10,527 nucleotides of DNA. Source: Alphaproteobacteria bacterium (lineage in GTDB: Bacteria > Pseudomonadota > Alphaproteobacteria > Rhizobiales > Aestuariivirgaceae). Each line of letters starts with the position of its first letter. The first letter of the stretch is position 1. Shown one piece after another: positions 1 through 6,797 of the stretch. The position numbers and the translations under genes are program-made. Where the stretch lies: positions 1-10,527 of the forward strand of contig JAGRLX010000052.1 of the NCBI GenBank assembly GCA_020441605.1. The letters are read 5' to 3'. A model generated the notes under the pieces. The model searched no databases. It was not told where the DNA came from and worked only from the letters and a program-made list of their open reading frames with translations.

Positions 1-286
1 GGTGGCGCCGCCGTTCAAGCAGGTTGAATTCGACATCATGTATGGCGAGGGTATTTCAAAGCTGGGCGAGTTGATCGATCTGGGCGTTACGGCTGGCGTT
101 GTGGAGAAGTCTGGCTCCTGGTTTTCCTACAATGGCGAGCGGTTGGGTCAGGGGCGTGAGAACGCCAAGAACTTCCTGCGCCAGAATCCCGAACTGGCTG
201 GCACCATCGAGGCGCAGATCCGCTCCAATGCGGGGCTCATCGCCTCAGCGCTGACCAATGCGTCGGAGACGGAATCGAGCGACTGA
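1..286 (+). CDS. recA: RecA recombinase, C-terminal part (5' end outside window)
   Basis: RecA forms ATP-dependent filaments on single-stranded DNA in the cytoplasm, drives homologous recombination and triggers LexA self-cleavage in the SOS response. Only about the last 94 residues are here (whole codons from base 2, stop TGA at 284-286), roughly a quarter of the usual 350-odd residues. The visible part begins with [19 protein letters not shown], a classic RecA signature at the end of the ATPase core, and continues through [18 protein letters not shown] and LGQGRENA into the small C-terminal domain. The tail ends in an acidic stretch (ETESSD), as in many RecA proteins, where acidic tails modulate DNA binding. 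The GTG at base 2 is an internal valine codon, not a start. It is followed by a GC-rich hairpin and then alaS on the same strand. Identification is secure; Walker motifs lie outside the window. Confidence 0.96.
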   Translation, partial: VAPPFKQVEFDIMYGEGISKLGELIDLGVTAGVVEKSGSWFSYNGERLGQGRENAKNFLRQNPELAGTIEAQIRSNAGLIASALTNASETESSD

Positions 287-363
287 TTGAATTGAAGAAG
301 TTCCGGATGCCTTGCCCACGGGGTGTCCGGCCGCCTCGGTGTTGCCCCACACCGCATGCGAGA

Positions 364-392
364 GGCGCTCCCCGTTTCCCCCGGGGGGCGCC
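364..392 (+). terminator. GC-rich hairpin, possible recA terminator
   Basis: Bases 364-373 (GGCGCTCCCC) pair with 383-392 (GGGGGGCGCC) to give a 10-bp stem with one T-G wobble and a 9-base loop. It lies 78 bases after the recA stop and before alaS. No T-run follows (next bases GTCCTGTT), so it is not a canonical intrinsic terminator. It may act as a pause or attenuator, or be an RNA 3'-end stabiliser. The stem is seen directly; its role is inferred. Confidence 0.4.
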
Positions 393-441
393 GTCCTGTT
401 GAGCGGTGTTATGCAATCTGGCTCCAGCCGTGCCGTACTTC

Positions 442-470
442 TGGACAGCGGAGAAAAGCGCACATAAAAG
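442..470 (+). promoter_or_regulatory. Possible alaS promoter
   Basis: TGGACA (442-447) matches the housekeeping -35 consensus at 5 of 6 positions. A 17-base spacer leads to TAAAAG (465-470), 4 of 6 to the -10; CATAAA (463-468) at 15-base spacing is an alternative. It lies beyond the recA hairpin and 38 bases before the alaS ATG, a plausible place for separate transcription. The match is weak and unsupported by anything else, so treat it as a suggestion. Confidence 0.3.
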
Positions 471-508
471 ACCCGCCATCTTTCCATTTCCTCCTCGCTG
501 GATGTCAC

Positions 509-3166
509 ATGACCGGGCTTGCGCAAATCCGTTCCACCTTTCTCGATTTTTTCAAACTCCAGGGTCACGAGATCGTTGCCTCATCGCCCCTCGTGCCACG
601 CAATGATCCAACTCTGATGTTTGCCAACTCGGGGATGGTTCAGTTCAAGAACGTCTTCACCGGGTTGGAGAAGCGCCCTTACAGCCGGGCAACGACCGCC
701 CAGAAATGTGTGCGTGCGGGCGGCAAGCACAATGATCTGGACAATGTTGGTTATACGGCACGCCATCACACGTTCTTTGAGATGCTCGGCAATTTCTCGT
801 TCGGCGACTATTTCAAGGCCGATGCCATCGCCTGGGCCTGGGCTCTGGTCACCAGCGAGCTTGGCCTTCCCAAGGACAAGCTGACGGTCACGGTCTTTTC
901 GGAAGACGATGAGGCGCATGCCTTGTGGCAAAAGATCGCCGGCCTGCCGGACAGCCGCATCATCAGGATTCCGACGTCGGACAATTTCTGGTCCATGGGC
1001 GATACCGGTCCCTGTGGTCCATGCTCCGAAATCTTCTATGACCATGGCGACAAGATTCCAGGTGGACCACCCGGGTCGGCCGATGCGGATGGCGATCGCT
1101 TCATTGAAATCTGGAATCTGGTGTTCATGCAGTTCGAGCAGGTCAGCAAGGAGGAACGGGTCAGCCTGCCCAAACCGTCGATAGATACAGGAATGGGACT
1201 CGAGCGGATTGCTGCTGTGTTGCAGGGTACCCACGACAACTACGAAACCGATCTATTCAAGGCGTTGATCGGCACCATTGTCGACAAGACCGGCGTTCCG
1301 GCGGAAGGGATCCACAAGGCCTCCAACCGGGTGATTGCCGACCATCTGCGGGCATCCTCCTTTCTGATTGCCGATGGCGTTCTGCCTTCGAATGAGGGGC
1401 GGGGCTATGTGTTGCGCCGCATCATGCGCCGGGCGATGCGCCATGCCGAGCTTCTTGGTGCGCGCGAGCCGCTGATGTGGAAGCTCGTTCCCACGCTGGT
1501 GCGGGAGATGGGAACGGCCTATCCGGAATTGGTTCGCGGCCAGGAAATGATCAGTGAAACGCTGTTGCTTGAAGAGAATCGGTTCCGCAAGACGCTGGAG
1601 CGCGGGTTGCGCATACTGGATGAGGAGTCTGAGCGCCTCGATGCGGGAGACATATTCTCGGGTGAGACGGCGTTCAAGCTCTACGACACTTACGGATTTC
1701 CGCTCGATCTTACCCAGGACGCCCTGAAGCCGCGCGGCATCGCCGTGGATACGGCTGCTTTCGAAGCAGCAATGGAGGCACAGCGCGAGGAGGCCCGCAA
1801 GGCCTGGAAGGGCTCGGGCGAGGCCAAGACCGAGACGATCTGGTTTGAGTTGCGCGAAAAGATCGGTGCGACCGAATTCCTCGGTTACGATACCGAGACC
1901 GCGGAAGGCATCATCCGCGCCATGGTGGTCGATGGTGCGGAAGTGCGGCAGCTCGAGACCGGGCAGACGGGCGCGATCGTTGCCAACCAGACCCCATTCT
2001 ATGGTGAGTCCGGCGGACAGACCGGTGATCATGGCGTCATCCGCAGCGCCGAAGGAGCGGTCTTTCGGGTGACCGACACTCAGAAGCGGGTCGGTGATGT
2101 CATCGTCCATATCGGGACGCTGGAACAAGGCCGGTTACTGCCTGGCAATGCCATCGAACTCCACGTTGATCATGGCCGCCGCTCGGGCAACCGCATTCAT
2201 CACTCGGCGACCCACCTCTTGCATGAGGCGCTGCGCATGACGCTCGGCACCCACGTGGCGCAGAAGGGTTCGTTGGTGGAACCCGATCGATTGCGCTTTG
2301 ACGTCTCGCACAACAAGGCCATGAGCCATGATGAAATCGCTCAGGTAGAGGCAATCGCCAATGAGATTGTTCTGCAAAACGATGCGGTCACCACGCGGCT
2401 GATGTCGGTAGATGCCGCCATAGCGGAAGGTGCAATGGCCCTGTTCGGTGAAAAATACGGGGATGAAGTGCGTGTGGTCTCGATGGGACGGAACAGCCAT
2501 GGCGCCGGCCGGCCAATCTATTCACTTGAGCTTTGCGGTGGCACGCATGTGGCGCGGACTGGCGACATTGGCCTGATCAAGGTGGTGAGCGAGAGCGCTT
2601 CAGCCGCGGGTGTGCGCCGTGTCGAGGCGCTGGCCGGGCCTGCAGCGCGGGGCTATCTCGAAGCGCAGGATCGGCGTGTTCAGGCTGCCGCTTCGGCGCT
2701 CAAGACCGTGCCGTCGGAGGTGGTCACCCGGATAGAAGCGCTGATCGATGACCGGCGGCGCCTTGAAAAGGAATTGGCAGAAGCGAAGAAGGCTCTTGCG
2801 CTTGGCGGCGGGGCTTCGGGCGATGACGGCGTGAGCGAAATCGGTGGCGTCCAGATTATGGCGCGGGTGCTCAAAGGCATCTCGGCCAATGACATGAAGG
2901 GGCTTGTCGATGAGGGCAAGGCGAAGCTTGGTTCGGGTATCGTGGCGCTGGTCGGGATCAACGACGAGGGCCGCGCCGGTTTGATCGTTGGCGTCACAAG
3001 TGATCTGACGGGGCGTTTCAACGCCGTCGAACTGGTGCGGGCTGGTTCCGTGGTGCTCGGCGGAAAGGGCGGCGGCGGCCGACCAGACATGGCTCAGGCG
3101 GGCGGCCCGGATGCGTCCAAGGCCGACGAAGCGCTGGCGGTCATCAAGAGGGCCATTGCCGGATAG
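509..3166 (+). CDS. alaS: Alanine--tRNA ligase
   Basis: Cytoplasmic class II aminoacyl-tRNA synthetase that charges tRNA-Ala with alanine using ATP and hydrolyses mischarged Ser/Gly-tRNA-Ala. The 885-residue product matches the usual family length (about 875-890). Visible parts in order: N-terminal catalytic core with [19 protein letters not shown] (residues 25-43), [20 protein letters not shown] (81-100), the [15 protein letters not shown] loop (164-178) and class II motif 3 GMGLERI (228-234); a tRNA-recognition helical region; an editing domain with zinc ligands HSATH (H565, H569) and CGGTH (C676, H680); a helical stretch near 715-765; and the glycine-rich C-Ala domain with [16 protein letters not shown] (851-866). 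The frame stays open upstream to 323, but ATG 509 was chosen because [15 protein letters not shown] is the normal AlaRS N-terminus; no clear Shine-Dalgarno precedes it. No key residue is missing. Confidence 0.97.
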   Translation: MTGLAQIRSTFLDFFKLQGHEIVASSPLVPRNDPTLMFANSGMVQFKNVFTGLEKRPYSRATTAQKCVRAGGKHNDLDNVGYTARHHTFFEMLGNFSFGDYFKADAIAWAWALVTSELGLPKDKLTVTVFSEDDEAHALWQKIAGLPDSRIIRIPTSDNFWSMGDTGPCGPCSEIFYDHGDKIPGGPPGSADADGDRFIEIWNLVFMQFEQVSKEERVSLPKPSIDTGMGLERIAAVLQGTHDNYETDLFKALIGTIVDKTGVPAEGIHKASNRVIADHLRASSFLIADGVLPSNEGRGYVLRRIMRRAMRHAELLGAREPLMWKLVPTLVREMGTAYPELVRGQEMISETLLLEENRFRKTLERGLRILDEESERLDAGDIFSGETAFKLYDTYGFPLDLTQDALKPRGIAVDTAAFEAAMEAQREEARKAWKGSGEAKTETIWFELREKIGATEFLGYDTETAEGIIRAMVVDGAEVRQLETGQTGAIVANQTPFYGESGGQTGDHGVIRSAEGAVFRVTDTQKRVGDVIVHIGTLEQGRLLPGNAIELHVDHGRRSGNRIHHSATHLLHEALRMTLGTHVAQKGSLVEPDRLRFDVSHNKAMSHDEIAQVEAIANEIVLQNDAVTTRLMSVDAAIAEGAMALFGEKYGDEVRVVSMGRNSHGAGRPIYSLELCGGTHVARTGDIGLIKVVSESASAAGVRRVEALAGPAARGYLEAQDRRVQAAASALKTVPSEVVTRIEALIDDRRRLEKELAEAKKALALGGGASGDDGVSEIGGVQIMARVLKGISANDMKGLVDEGKAKLGSGIVALVGINDEGRAGLIVGVTSDLTGRFNAVELVRAGSVVLGGKGGGGRPDMAQAGGPDASKADEALAVIKRAIAG

Positions 3167-3235
3167 GCCAGGCCGGATGCAGTCTCTCGGCTGCCACCGA
3201 CTCATTACCTGAGGGCATGCGGGTCGCTTCGGTTC

Positions 3236-3263
3236 TGGTCCAACGCTGCGCCTTGCAGGACCA
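3236..3263. other. Hairpin between alaS and the Lrp gene, possible bidirectional terminator
   Basis: TGGTC (3236-3240) plus CTGC (3246-3249) pair with GCAG (3255-3258) plus GACCA (3259-3263), giving a 9-bp stem interrupted by a 5-base bulge (3241-3245) and closed by a 5-base loop. It sits in the 146-base space where alaS and the opposite-strand Lrp gene converge, where both transcripts should end. No T-run follows on either strand, so factor-independent termination is doubtful. Confidence 0.25.
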
Positions 3264-3312
3264 ATGTACGCGGTGCTGACACAAGTTGTCGGCCGGTTTC
3301 AGGAGCCGGGCG

Positions 3313-3774
3313 TCAGTCGGCGTAGCTGAGAGGAAGGGCTGTCGTTTCCTTCACCTTTTCCATGACGAAGAATGAAGAGACGTCGTTCAACGGGACCTTG
3401 GTGATGATACGCTTATAGAGGCGGTCATAGCCTGCGATGTCGGGCACCACGGCATGGAGCATGTAATCGGTCTCGCCGGTGGTCCGGTATACGCCGATAA
3501 TTTCTGGAATATCCTTCACCGCCTCGCTGAAGCGGTCGAGCCAGGACTGGTCATGACTCGATGCCTTTATGGCGATGAAGGCTGTCAACCCGAGATTGAG
3601 TCTGGCCGGATCGAGCAACGCCACTCGGGCGCGAATGACCCCGCCTTCCTCCAGTTGCTTCATCCGCCGCCAGCAGGCGTTGCGCGACAGGTTCACCCGC
3701 CCTGCGAGATCTTCAATCGAGATCGACGAATCACGCTGAAGTTCCGTCAGAATAGCTCTGTCTCGATCATCCAT
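3313..3774 (-). CDS. Lrp/AsnC family transcriptional regulator
   Basis: A 153-residue DNA-binding regulator of the feast/famine family, which bind amino acids and act as dimers to octamers. The N-terminus MDDRDRAILTELQRD is the typical family opening, followed by a winged helix-turn-helix (about 19-48, with IEDLAGRVNLSRNACWRR). The effector-binding RAM domain spans about 64-142, with the GETDYMLHAVVPD segment (100-112) typical of the ligand-binding turn. Length fits the family (about 150). Start chosen at 3774 because GGGG (complement of 3784-3787) lies 9 bases upstream; an in-frame ATG at 3789 would add MGFHV, and the frame stays open to 3924 without family-like sequence. The gene diverges from the small DUF6356-like gene across a palindrome-rich region, which suggests autoregulation and possibly control of that neighbour. 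The effector and targets cannot be told from sequence. Confidence 0.93.
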   Translation of the reverse strand: MDDRDRAILTELQRDSSISIEDLAGRVNLSRNACWRRMKQLEEGGVIRARVALLDPARLNLGLTAFIAIKASSHDQSWLDRFSEAVKDIPEIIGVYRTTGETDYMLHAVVPDIAGYDRLYKRIITKVPLNDVSSFFVMEKVKETTALPLSYAD

Positions 3775-3785
3775 CACATGAAACC

Positions 3786-3837
3786 CCATATATTCGGGAA
3801 AATTTCTCACATATATGGATTTGTCAAGTGACATATG
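3786..3837. promoter_or_regulatory. Palindrome-rich divergent control region, candidate Lrp operator
   Basis: Three related AT-rich elements occur here: CCATATAT (3786-3793), CATATATG (3810-3817; ATATATGG at 3811-3818 is the exact inverted complement of the first) and CATATG (3832-3837, inside CATATGGG). Their centres are about 23 and 21 bases apart, roughly two helical turns each. Between the last two lies the inverted repeat TGTCA-AG-TGACA (3822-3833). That repeat contains TTGACA on the minus strand (3827-3822) and TTGTCA on the plus strand (3821-3826), possible overlapping -35 boxes for the divergent genes; no convincing -10 is evident on either strand. Lrp/AsnC proteins commonly bind several phased sites near their own promoter. 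Confidence 0.5.
3822..3833. repeat. Short inverted repeat TGTCA-AG-TGACA
   Basis: A perfect 5-bp inverted repeat with a 2-base centre between the divergent lrp-type and DUF6356-like genes. It overlaps the candidate -35 elements of both strands, so a protein bound here could block both promoters. Symmetry is seen directly; function is inferred. Confidence 0.45.
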
Positions 3838-3885
3838 GGAGCAAATCTCGCGAGCCCTGTGGCAAATTCCTGCTGTCAAAAAAGC

Positions 3886-3891
3886 AAGAGG
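3886..3891 (+). promoter_or_regulatory. Shine-Dalgarno AAGAGG deciding the DUF6356-like start
   Basis: AAGAGG lies 7 bases before ATG 3899. This supports that start over the earlier in-frame ATG at 3815, which falls inside the palindromic control region, and over the later ATG at 3917. Confidence 0.5.
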
Positions 3892-3898
3892 CAGGCCA

Positions 3899-4150
3899 AT
3901 GTTGCAGTTCAACCGCATGTTCAAGGATCATCCTGCGCGCGTTGGCGAGAGCTATCTGCAGCACATGGTGTTTGCCTTCAGGTTTTCGGCGCGGCTTTTT
4001 CGGGCGGCGTGTGCTGCTTTCGTGCACGGGTTGGTGCCTGCAATCCACGAGACCACGGCATCCTCCGCAGTCTTGGCAATGACCGACGAAATCAGCAACC
4101 GCCGAGCCATGATGGCCAAGCACGGCGGAAGCGGAGTGTTAGCCCAGTAG
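3899..4150 (+). CDS. Small membrane-type protein resembling the DUF6356 family
   Basis: An 83-residue protein of unknown function. The opening RMFKDHPARVGESYLQHM (6-23) followed by one hydrophobic helix with FVHGLVPAIHETTAS (41-55) matches my memory of the DUF6356 family: short alphaproteobacterial proteins with a DHP-x-SVGE-x-Y-x-xH start and an LVHA-x-xPFLFETT segment. The hydrophobic stretch (about 24-49) could be a single inner-membrane helix. The tail is polar (NRRAMMAKHGGS). The start was chosen for its Shine-Dalgarno at 3886; an in-frame extension to 3815 lacks family-like sequence. It diverges from the Lrp-type regulator and ends 6 bases from the stop of the oppositely oriented GFA gene. 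No function should be assigned. The family assignment is from motif recall and could be wrong. Confidence 0.7.
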   Translation: MLQFNRMFKDHPARVGESYLQHMVFAFRFSARLFRAACAAFVHGLVPAIHETTASSAVLAMTDEISNRRAMMAKHGGSGVLAQ

Positions 4151-4156
4151 AGGGGG

Positions 4157-4615
4157 CTAGTCCCGGTCGGGGTGCTGGCGGCTCTGAAGCTTCCTCAGCA
4201 TCTCGGCCGGGATATCATCTTCGGTGCGCGTGCCTGGAAGCGCGTGAAGAATGGTGAATGCGGGCAGCCTGGCCTCAATCCCATATTGACGTTCTGGAAT
4301 GGCAGCCTCCGGTTGGTCGAGTGAGCCAATCGACACGGCAATGCGGTCTGAATAATCATAGGCAAAAGACAGCGGTGTGCCACAATCGCGGCAGAAGCCC
4401 CGCTCTACAATCGACGAGCTGCGAAATAGCCCTGGGCTACCCCTTGTCCAGAGAAACCCGGCTTTCTTGGTGCCGACCAGAGCGGCAAAGTAGTTGCCGA
4501 AAGCCTTCTGGCACATGCGGCAGTGGCAGATATGCGGGTTCTCGAATGGTGCCGTCGTTGCGTAGCGAATGGTCCCGCATTGACAGCCGCCGCTTGCGAG
4601 GAAATCTCCGGTCAT
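4157..4615 (-). CDS. GFA (Mss4-like) family zinc-binding protein, second of a tandem pair
   Basis: A 152-residue cytoplasmic protein of the GFA/CENP-V fold, named after glutathione-dependent formaldehyde-activating enzyme. Most members have no proven activity, so no reaction is assigned. The family cysteines are all present: GGCQCG (C11, C13), CHCRMC (C30, C32, C35) and CRDCGTP (C75, C78), the sets that bind two zinc ions in the family. The shared motif IGSLDQPEA lies at 96-104. Length is typical (about 120-160). Its ATG (4615-4613) overlaps the TGA (4614-4612) of the upstream GFA gene as ATGA, implying translational coupling. The two proteins match throughout, including the unusual tail KLQSRQHPDRD versus KLQSLQHPDHD, so they arose by tandem duplication. 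The stop sits 6 bases from the convergent DUF6356-like gene. Confidence 0.92.
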   Translation of the reverse strand: MTGDFLASGGCQCGTIRYATTAPFENPHICHCRMCQKAFGNYFAALVGTKKAGFLWTRGSPGLFRSSSIVERGFCRDCGTPLSFAYDYSDRIAVSIGSLDQPEAAIPERQYGIEARLPAFTILHALPGTRTEDDIPAEMLRKLQSRQHPDRD

Positions 4616-5100
4616 GGCCAGTGCTCCGTATCGTGATCAGGATGCTGAAGGCTTTGGAGTTTCGTCAGGTCCTCCGGCGTGCGGTCATCGCTCGTTGTCC
4701 TTTCGGGCAGTGCCGACAGGGAGCGATACCAGGCCACGCGACTTTCAATGCCTGACTGTTCTGTCATTGGTGCGATGGCGTTGGGCTGATCCAGCGATCC
4801 GATGGTGAATTCGAAATTGGGATCGCCATCCTCGCGCATGTAGAGCGGCGTTCCACAGGACGCGCAGAAACCACGCGCAACGATTGGTGACGAGCGGAAC
4901 TCCGCCGCCCGACCCCTGGTCCACTCCACCACATTTGCCGGCGCTGACACCAGCGCAGCGCCGAAATTCCCGGTGGCTTTCTGGCACATCCGGCAATGAC
5001 AGAAGCCTGCTGAGCCGAGGGGGCCGCGGATACGATATCTTACGGCACCGCATTGGCAGCCTCCGCTGCGCGCAAGTGTTGCGTGGGTTGAACCGCTCAT
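4612..5100 (-). CDS. GFA (Mss4-like) family zinc-binding protein, first of a tandem pair
   Basis: A 162-residue GFA-fold protein with the full cysteine set: GGCQCGAVRY (C15, C17), CHCRMCQKA (C34, C36, C39) and CASCGTPLY (C79, C82), then IGSLDQPNA (100-108). Family proteins bind zinc through these cysteines; the substrate is unknown. The start at 5100 (MSGSTHATLARSGG) places the first zinc pair about 15 residues in, as in relatives. The frame stays open to 5751, but that part is antisense to the PAS kinase and is not GFA-like. The ribosome site is weak (AAAGA about 9 bases upstream). It is first in a two-gene unit with an ATGA overlap to its duplicate and diverges from the PAS kinase across about 100 bases, in which I see no convincing promoter. 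It has 10 more residues than its partner, mostly at the N-terminus. Confidence 0.92.
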   Translation of the reverse strand: MSGSTHATLARSGGCQCGAVRYRIRGPLGSAGFCHCRMCQKATGNFGAALVSAPANVVEWTRGRAAEFRSSPIVARGFCASCGTPLYMREDGDPNFEFTIGSLDQPNAIAPMTEQSGIESRVAWYRSLSALPERTTSDDRTPEDLTKLQSLQHPDHDTEHWP

Positions 5101-5199
5101 AAATGAAATCTTTACCACATCTGCCCCAACCTGACATCCCGTAGCGGCACGTTCGAGCGATGGTCGCCGACGTGTCATGTGGCAGTCTGGGAACGAGAA

Positions 5200-6720
5200 A
5201 TGGGTGAGGAACACAACGTCGTCAGCCGGATACGCGACGCGGATACGCTGCTGCAGATCCTGGATCAGCTGCCGACGTCGGTCTTTGTCAAGAATGAAAA
5301 GTTGCAGTTCGAATTCTCCAATGCGGCCCATTGCGAGCTGATAGGCGTGGAAGCCGAGGAGCTTCTGGGTTACAGCGATCAAGACTTCTATCCGGCGGAA
5401 GAGGCGGCGGGATTTCTGGCGCGGGATCGTGCCGTCCTCGAAGGTGATTGCACAGTCGCGAGCGAGGAAGTGGCCACCAGCAGGAGCGGCGTCACCACAC
5501 CCTACCTCACCCGGAAGTCTCGTCTCGCGGCGGCAGATGGCAAGACCTATCTGATCGGCACGAACACCAATCTCTCCGAGATCCATAAGCGTGAAGAACA
5601 ATACCGGGCATTGGCGCAGACAGTTCCGGTCGGCATTTGGCAGGTTGATGAGGATGGCAAGACCAGCTTCGCCAATCCATTGCTCCTCGCCTATCTCGGC
5701 ATAAGCGACGCAGGGGACCTCGATATCCATGCTGCTCTTGCCGGCGGTCACATTGCCTTCCCGGGCGAGTCCTGCCGCTTCGAGACGGACATCCGGGGCA
5801 AGAGCGGAGAGACACGGCGCGCGCTGGTCATCAGCTCCGGCTGGCTGTCATTGTCAAGCCAGGGCCACAGATCGGCAATCGTCAGTGTCGTCGATATTTC
5901 CGAAATGACAGAACTCAAGCGGGTCAACGAAGAAATCGTGCGGCTGAACCGGGAGCTTGCCGACAATGTTCACAAGCTCAAGGAAGCCCAGGACGAAATT
6001 CTTCGGCGTGGACGCATGGCTCAACTTGGCCAACTGACAGCGACCGTGGCTCATGAAATCAGAAATCCCCTTGGCGCGGTGCGCACGGCATCCTTTCTTC
6101 TCGAGCGCAAGCTGAAAGACAAGGGGCTCGGCGTCGAACAGCAATTGCTGCGTATCAGCAATGGCATCACCCGCTGTGACAATATCATTACCCAGCTCCT
6201 CGATTTCTCTCGAACGCGGGCGCTTCAGGCGGAAACGCTCGTCGTTGATGACTGGCTCGGGCGGGTTGTCAGCGAGGAAGCCGAAAAATTGCCGTCCATC
6301 GTAACGATCAATTGCCGCCTCGGGCTTGGTGACATTGCGGCGGATATCGATCCAAACCGCATGTCGCGGGTGATCATCAATCTTCTGTCAAATGCGTCCG
6401 AAGCCATGGTGGGCAAGGGAGATGAGCCCGACAAGGTCGCGAACCCCTCTCCGAAGATCACCATTGCCACCGCAAGATCGCCCCGTGGGATCGAGATCAG
6501 TGTCGCCGACAATGGACCTGGAATCGAGGAGGCGGCCTTGCCACGCATTCTGGAGCCGCTGTTTACCACCAAGAATTTCGGAACGGGCCTCGGCCTGCCA
6601 GCGGTGGAAAAGATCCTCCGCGAGCATGGGGGCGGTCTCGATATCAGGAGCGATCTTGGCAGAGGTGCGGTGTTCACCGCCTGGTTCCCGCAACGGCAAT
6701 CGACAGTCTCGGCAGCGTAG
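5200..6720 (+). CDS. Soluble PAS-PAS sensor histidine kinase
   Basis: A 506-residue kinase with no membrane segment or signal peptide, so it should sense a cytoplasmic cue. Domains in order: PAS 1 (about 17-130, with FVKNEKLQFEFSN and GYSDQDFYP), PAS 2 (about 134-237, with VGIWQVDEDGKTSFANP), coiled coil (about 237-270), HisKA with acceptor H285 in ATVAHEIRNPLGAVRT, and HATPase with N-box NLLSNASEA (N398), G1 DNGPG (D437), F-box EPLFTTK (452-458) and G2 GTGLGL. All catalytic motifs are intact. ATG 5200 was preferred (GGGA at 5189-5192, 7 bases upstream); an in-frame GTG at 5179 would add seven residues. The ligand is not evident. It is first of four same-strand signalling genes, 77 bases before a second kinase whose catalytic half is its duplicate. 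It lacks a receiver domain; the two response regulators downstream are the obvious partners. Confidence 0.93.
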   Translation: MGEEHNVVSRIRDADTLLQILDQLPTSVFVKNEKLQFEFSNAAHCELIGVEAEELLGYSDQDFYPAEEAAGFLARDRAVLEGDCTVASEEVATSRSGVTTPYLTRKSRLAAADGKTYLIGTNTNLSEIHKREEQYRALAQTVPVGIWQVDEDGKTSFANPLLLAYLGISDAGDLDIHAALAGGHIAFPGESCRFETDIRGKSGETRRALVISSGWLSLSSQGHRSAIVSVVDISEMTELKRVNEEIVRLNRELADNVHKLKEAQDEILRRGRMAQLGQLTATVAHEIRNPLGAVRTASFLLERKLKDKGLGVEQQLLRISNGITRCDNIITQLLDFSRTRALQAETLVVDDWLGRVVSEEAEKLPSIVTINCRLGLGDIAADIDPNRMSRVIINLLSNASEAMVGKGDEPDKVANPSPKITIATARSPRGIEISVADNGPGIEEAALPRILEPLFTTKNFGTGLGLPAVEKILREHGGGLDIRSDLGRGAVFTAWFPQRQSTVSAA

Positions 6721-6743
6721 GGCGATGGCTTCACACTTTTTTA

Positions 6744-6755
6744 CCTTGTCCAAGG
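6744..6755 (+). repeat. Short inverted repeat in the spacer between the two kinase genes
   Basis: CCTTG-TC-CAAGG is a perfect 5-bp inverted repeat with a 2-base centre, preceded by a run of six T (6737-6742) and followed by the palindrome ATGATCAT (6757-6764). It lies in the 77-base gap between the kinase genes. It could be an operator or an RNA processing site, or chance; the two-base centre is too tight for an RNA hairpin loop unless the stem opens. Confidence 0.25.
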
Positions 6756-6797
6756 CATGATCATCCGTAGTGGGATCGAGGTGGTTGGATCAGACGG

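Noticed and set aside
323..508. In-frame upstream extension of alaS by 62 codons
   Set aside because: The added residues are not AlaRS-like and cover the GC-rich hairpin and possible promoter; [15 protein letters not shown] at 509 is the normal family N-terminus.
581..1234. Second long antisense frame in alaS (217 codons)
   Set aside because: Shadow of the alaS catalytic domain; no protein-like features.
1253..2128. Long open frame antisense to alaS (291 codons)
   Set aside because: It lies wholly opposite a conserved gene in GC-rich DNA, has no recognisable domain, and is explained by the codon bias of alaS.
2600..3205. Antisense frame over the end of alaS (201 codons)
   Set aside because: Opposite the conserved C-Ala domain, with no recognisable domain.
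3775..3924. N-terminal extension of the Lrp-type regulator to 203 residues
   Set aside because: Family members start at the MDDRDRAIL-type segment; the extension runs through the palindromic control region and into the divergent gene.
5179..5199. GTG start for the PAS kinase, seven codons earlier
   Set aside because: No Shine-Dalgarno precedes it; ATG 5200 has GGGA at good spacing. The difference does not affect any domain, so it remains possible.
5101..5751. Upstream extension of the first GFA protein to 379 residues
   Set aside because: The extra part is antisense to the PAS kinase and shows no GFA or other domain; GFA proteins are about 120-160 residues.
6757..6764. ATGATCAT palindrome before the membrane kinase as an operator
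   Set aside because: Eight-base palindromes around a GATC core are common by chance; noted only as a neighbour of the inverted repeat at 6744-6755.
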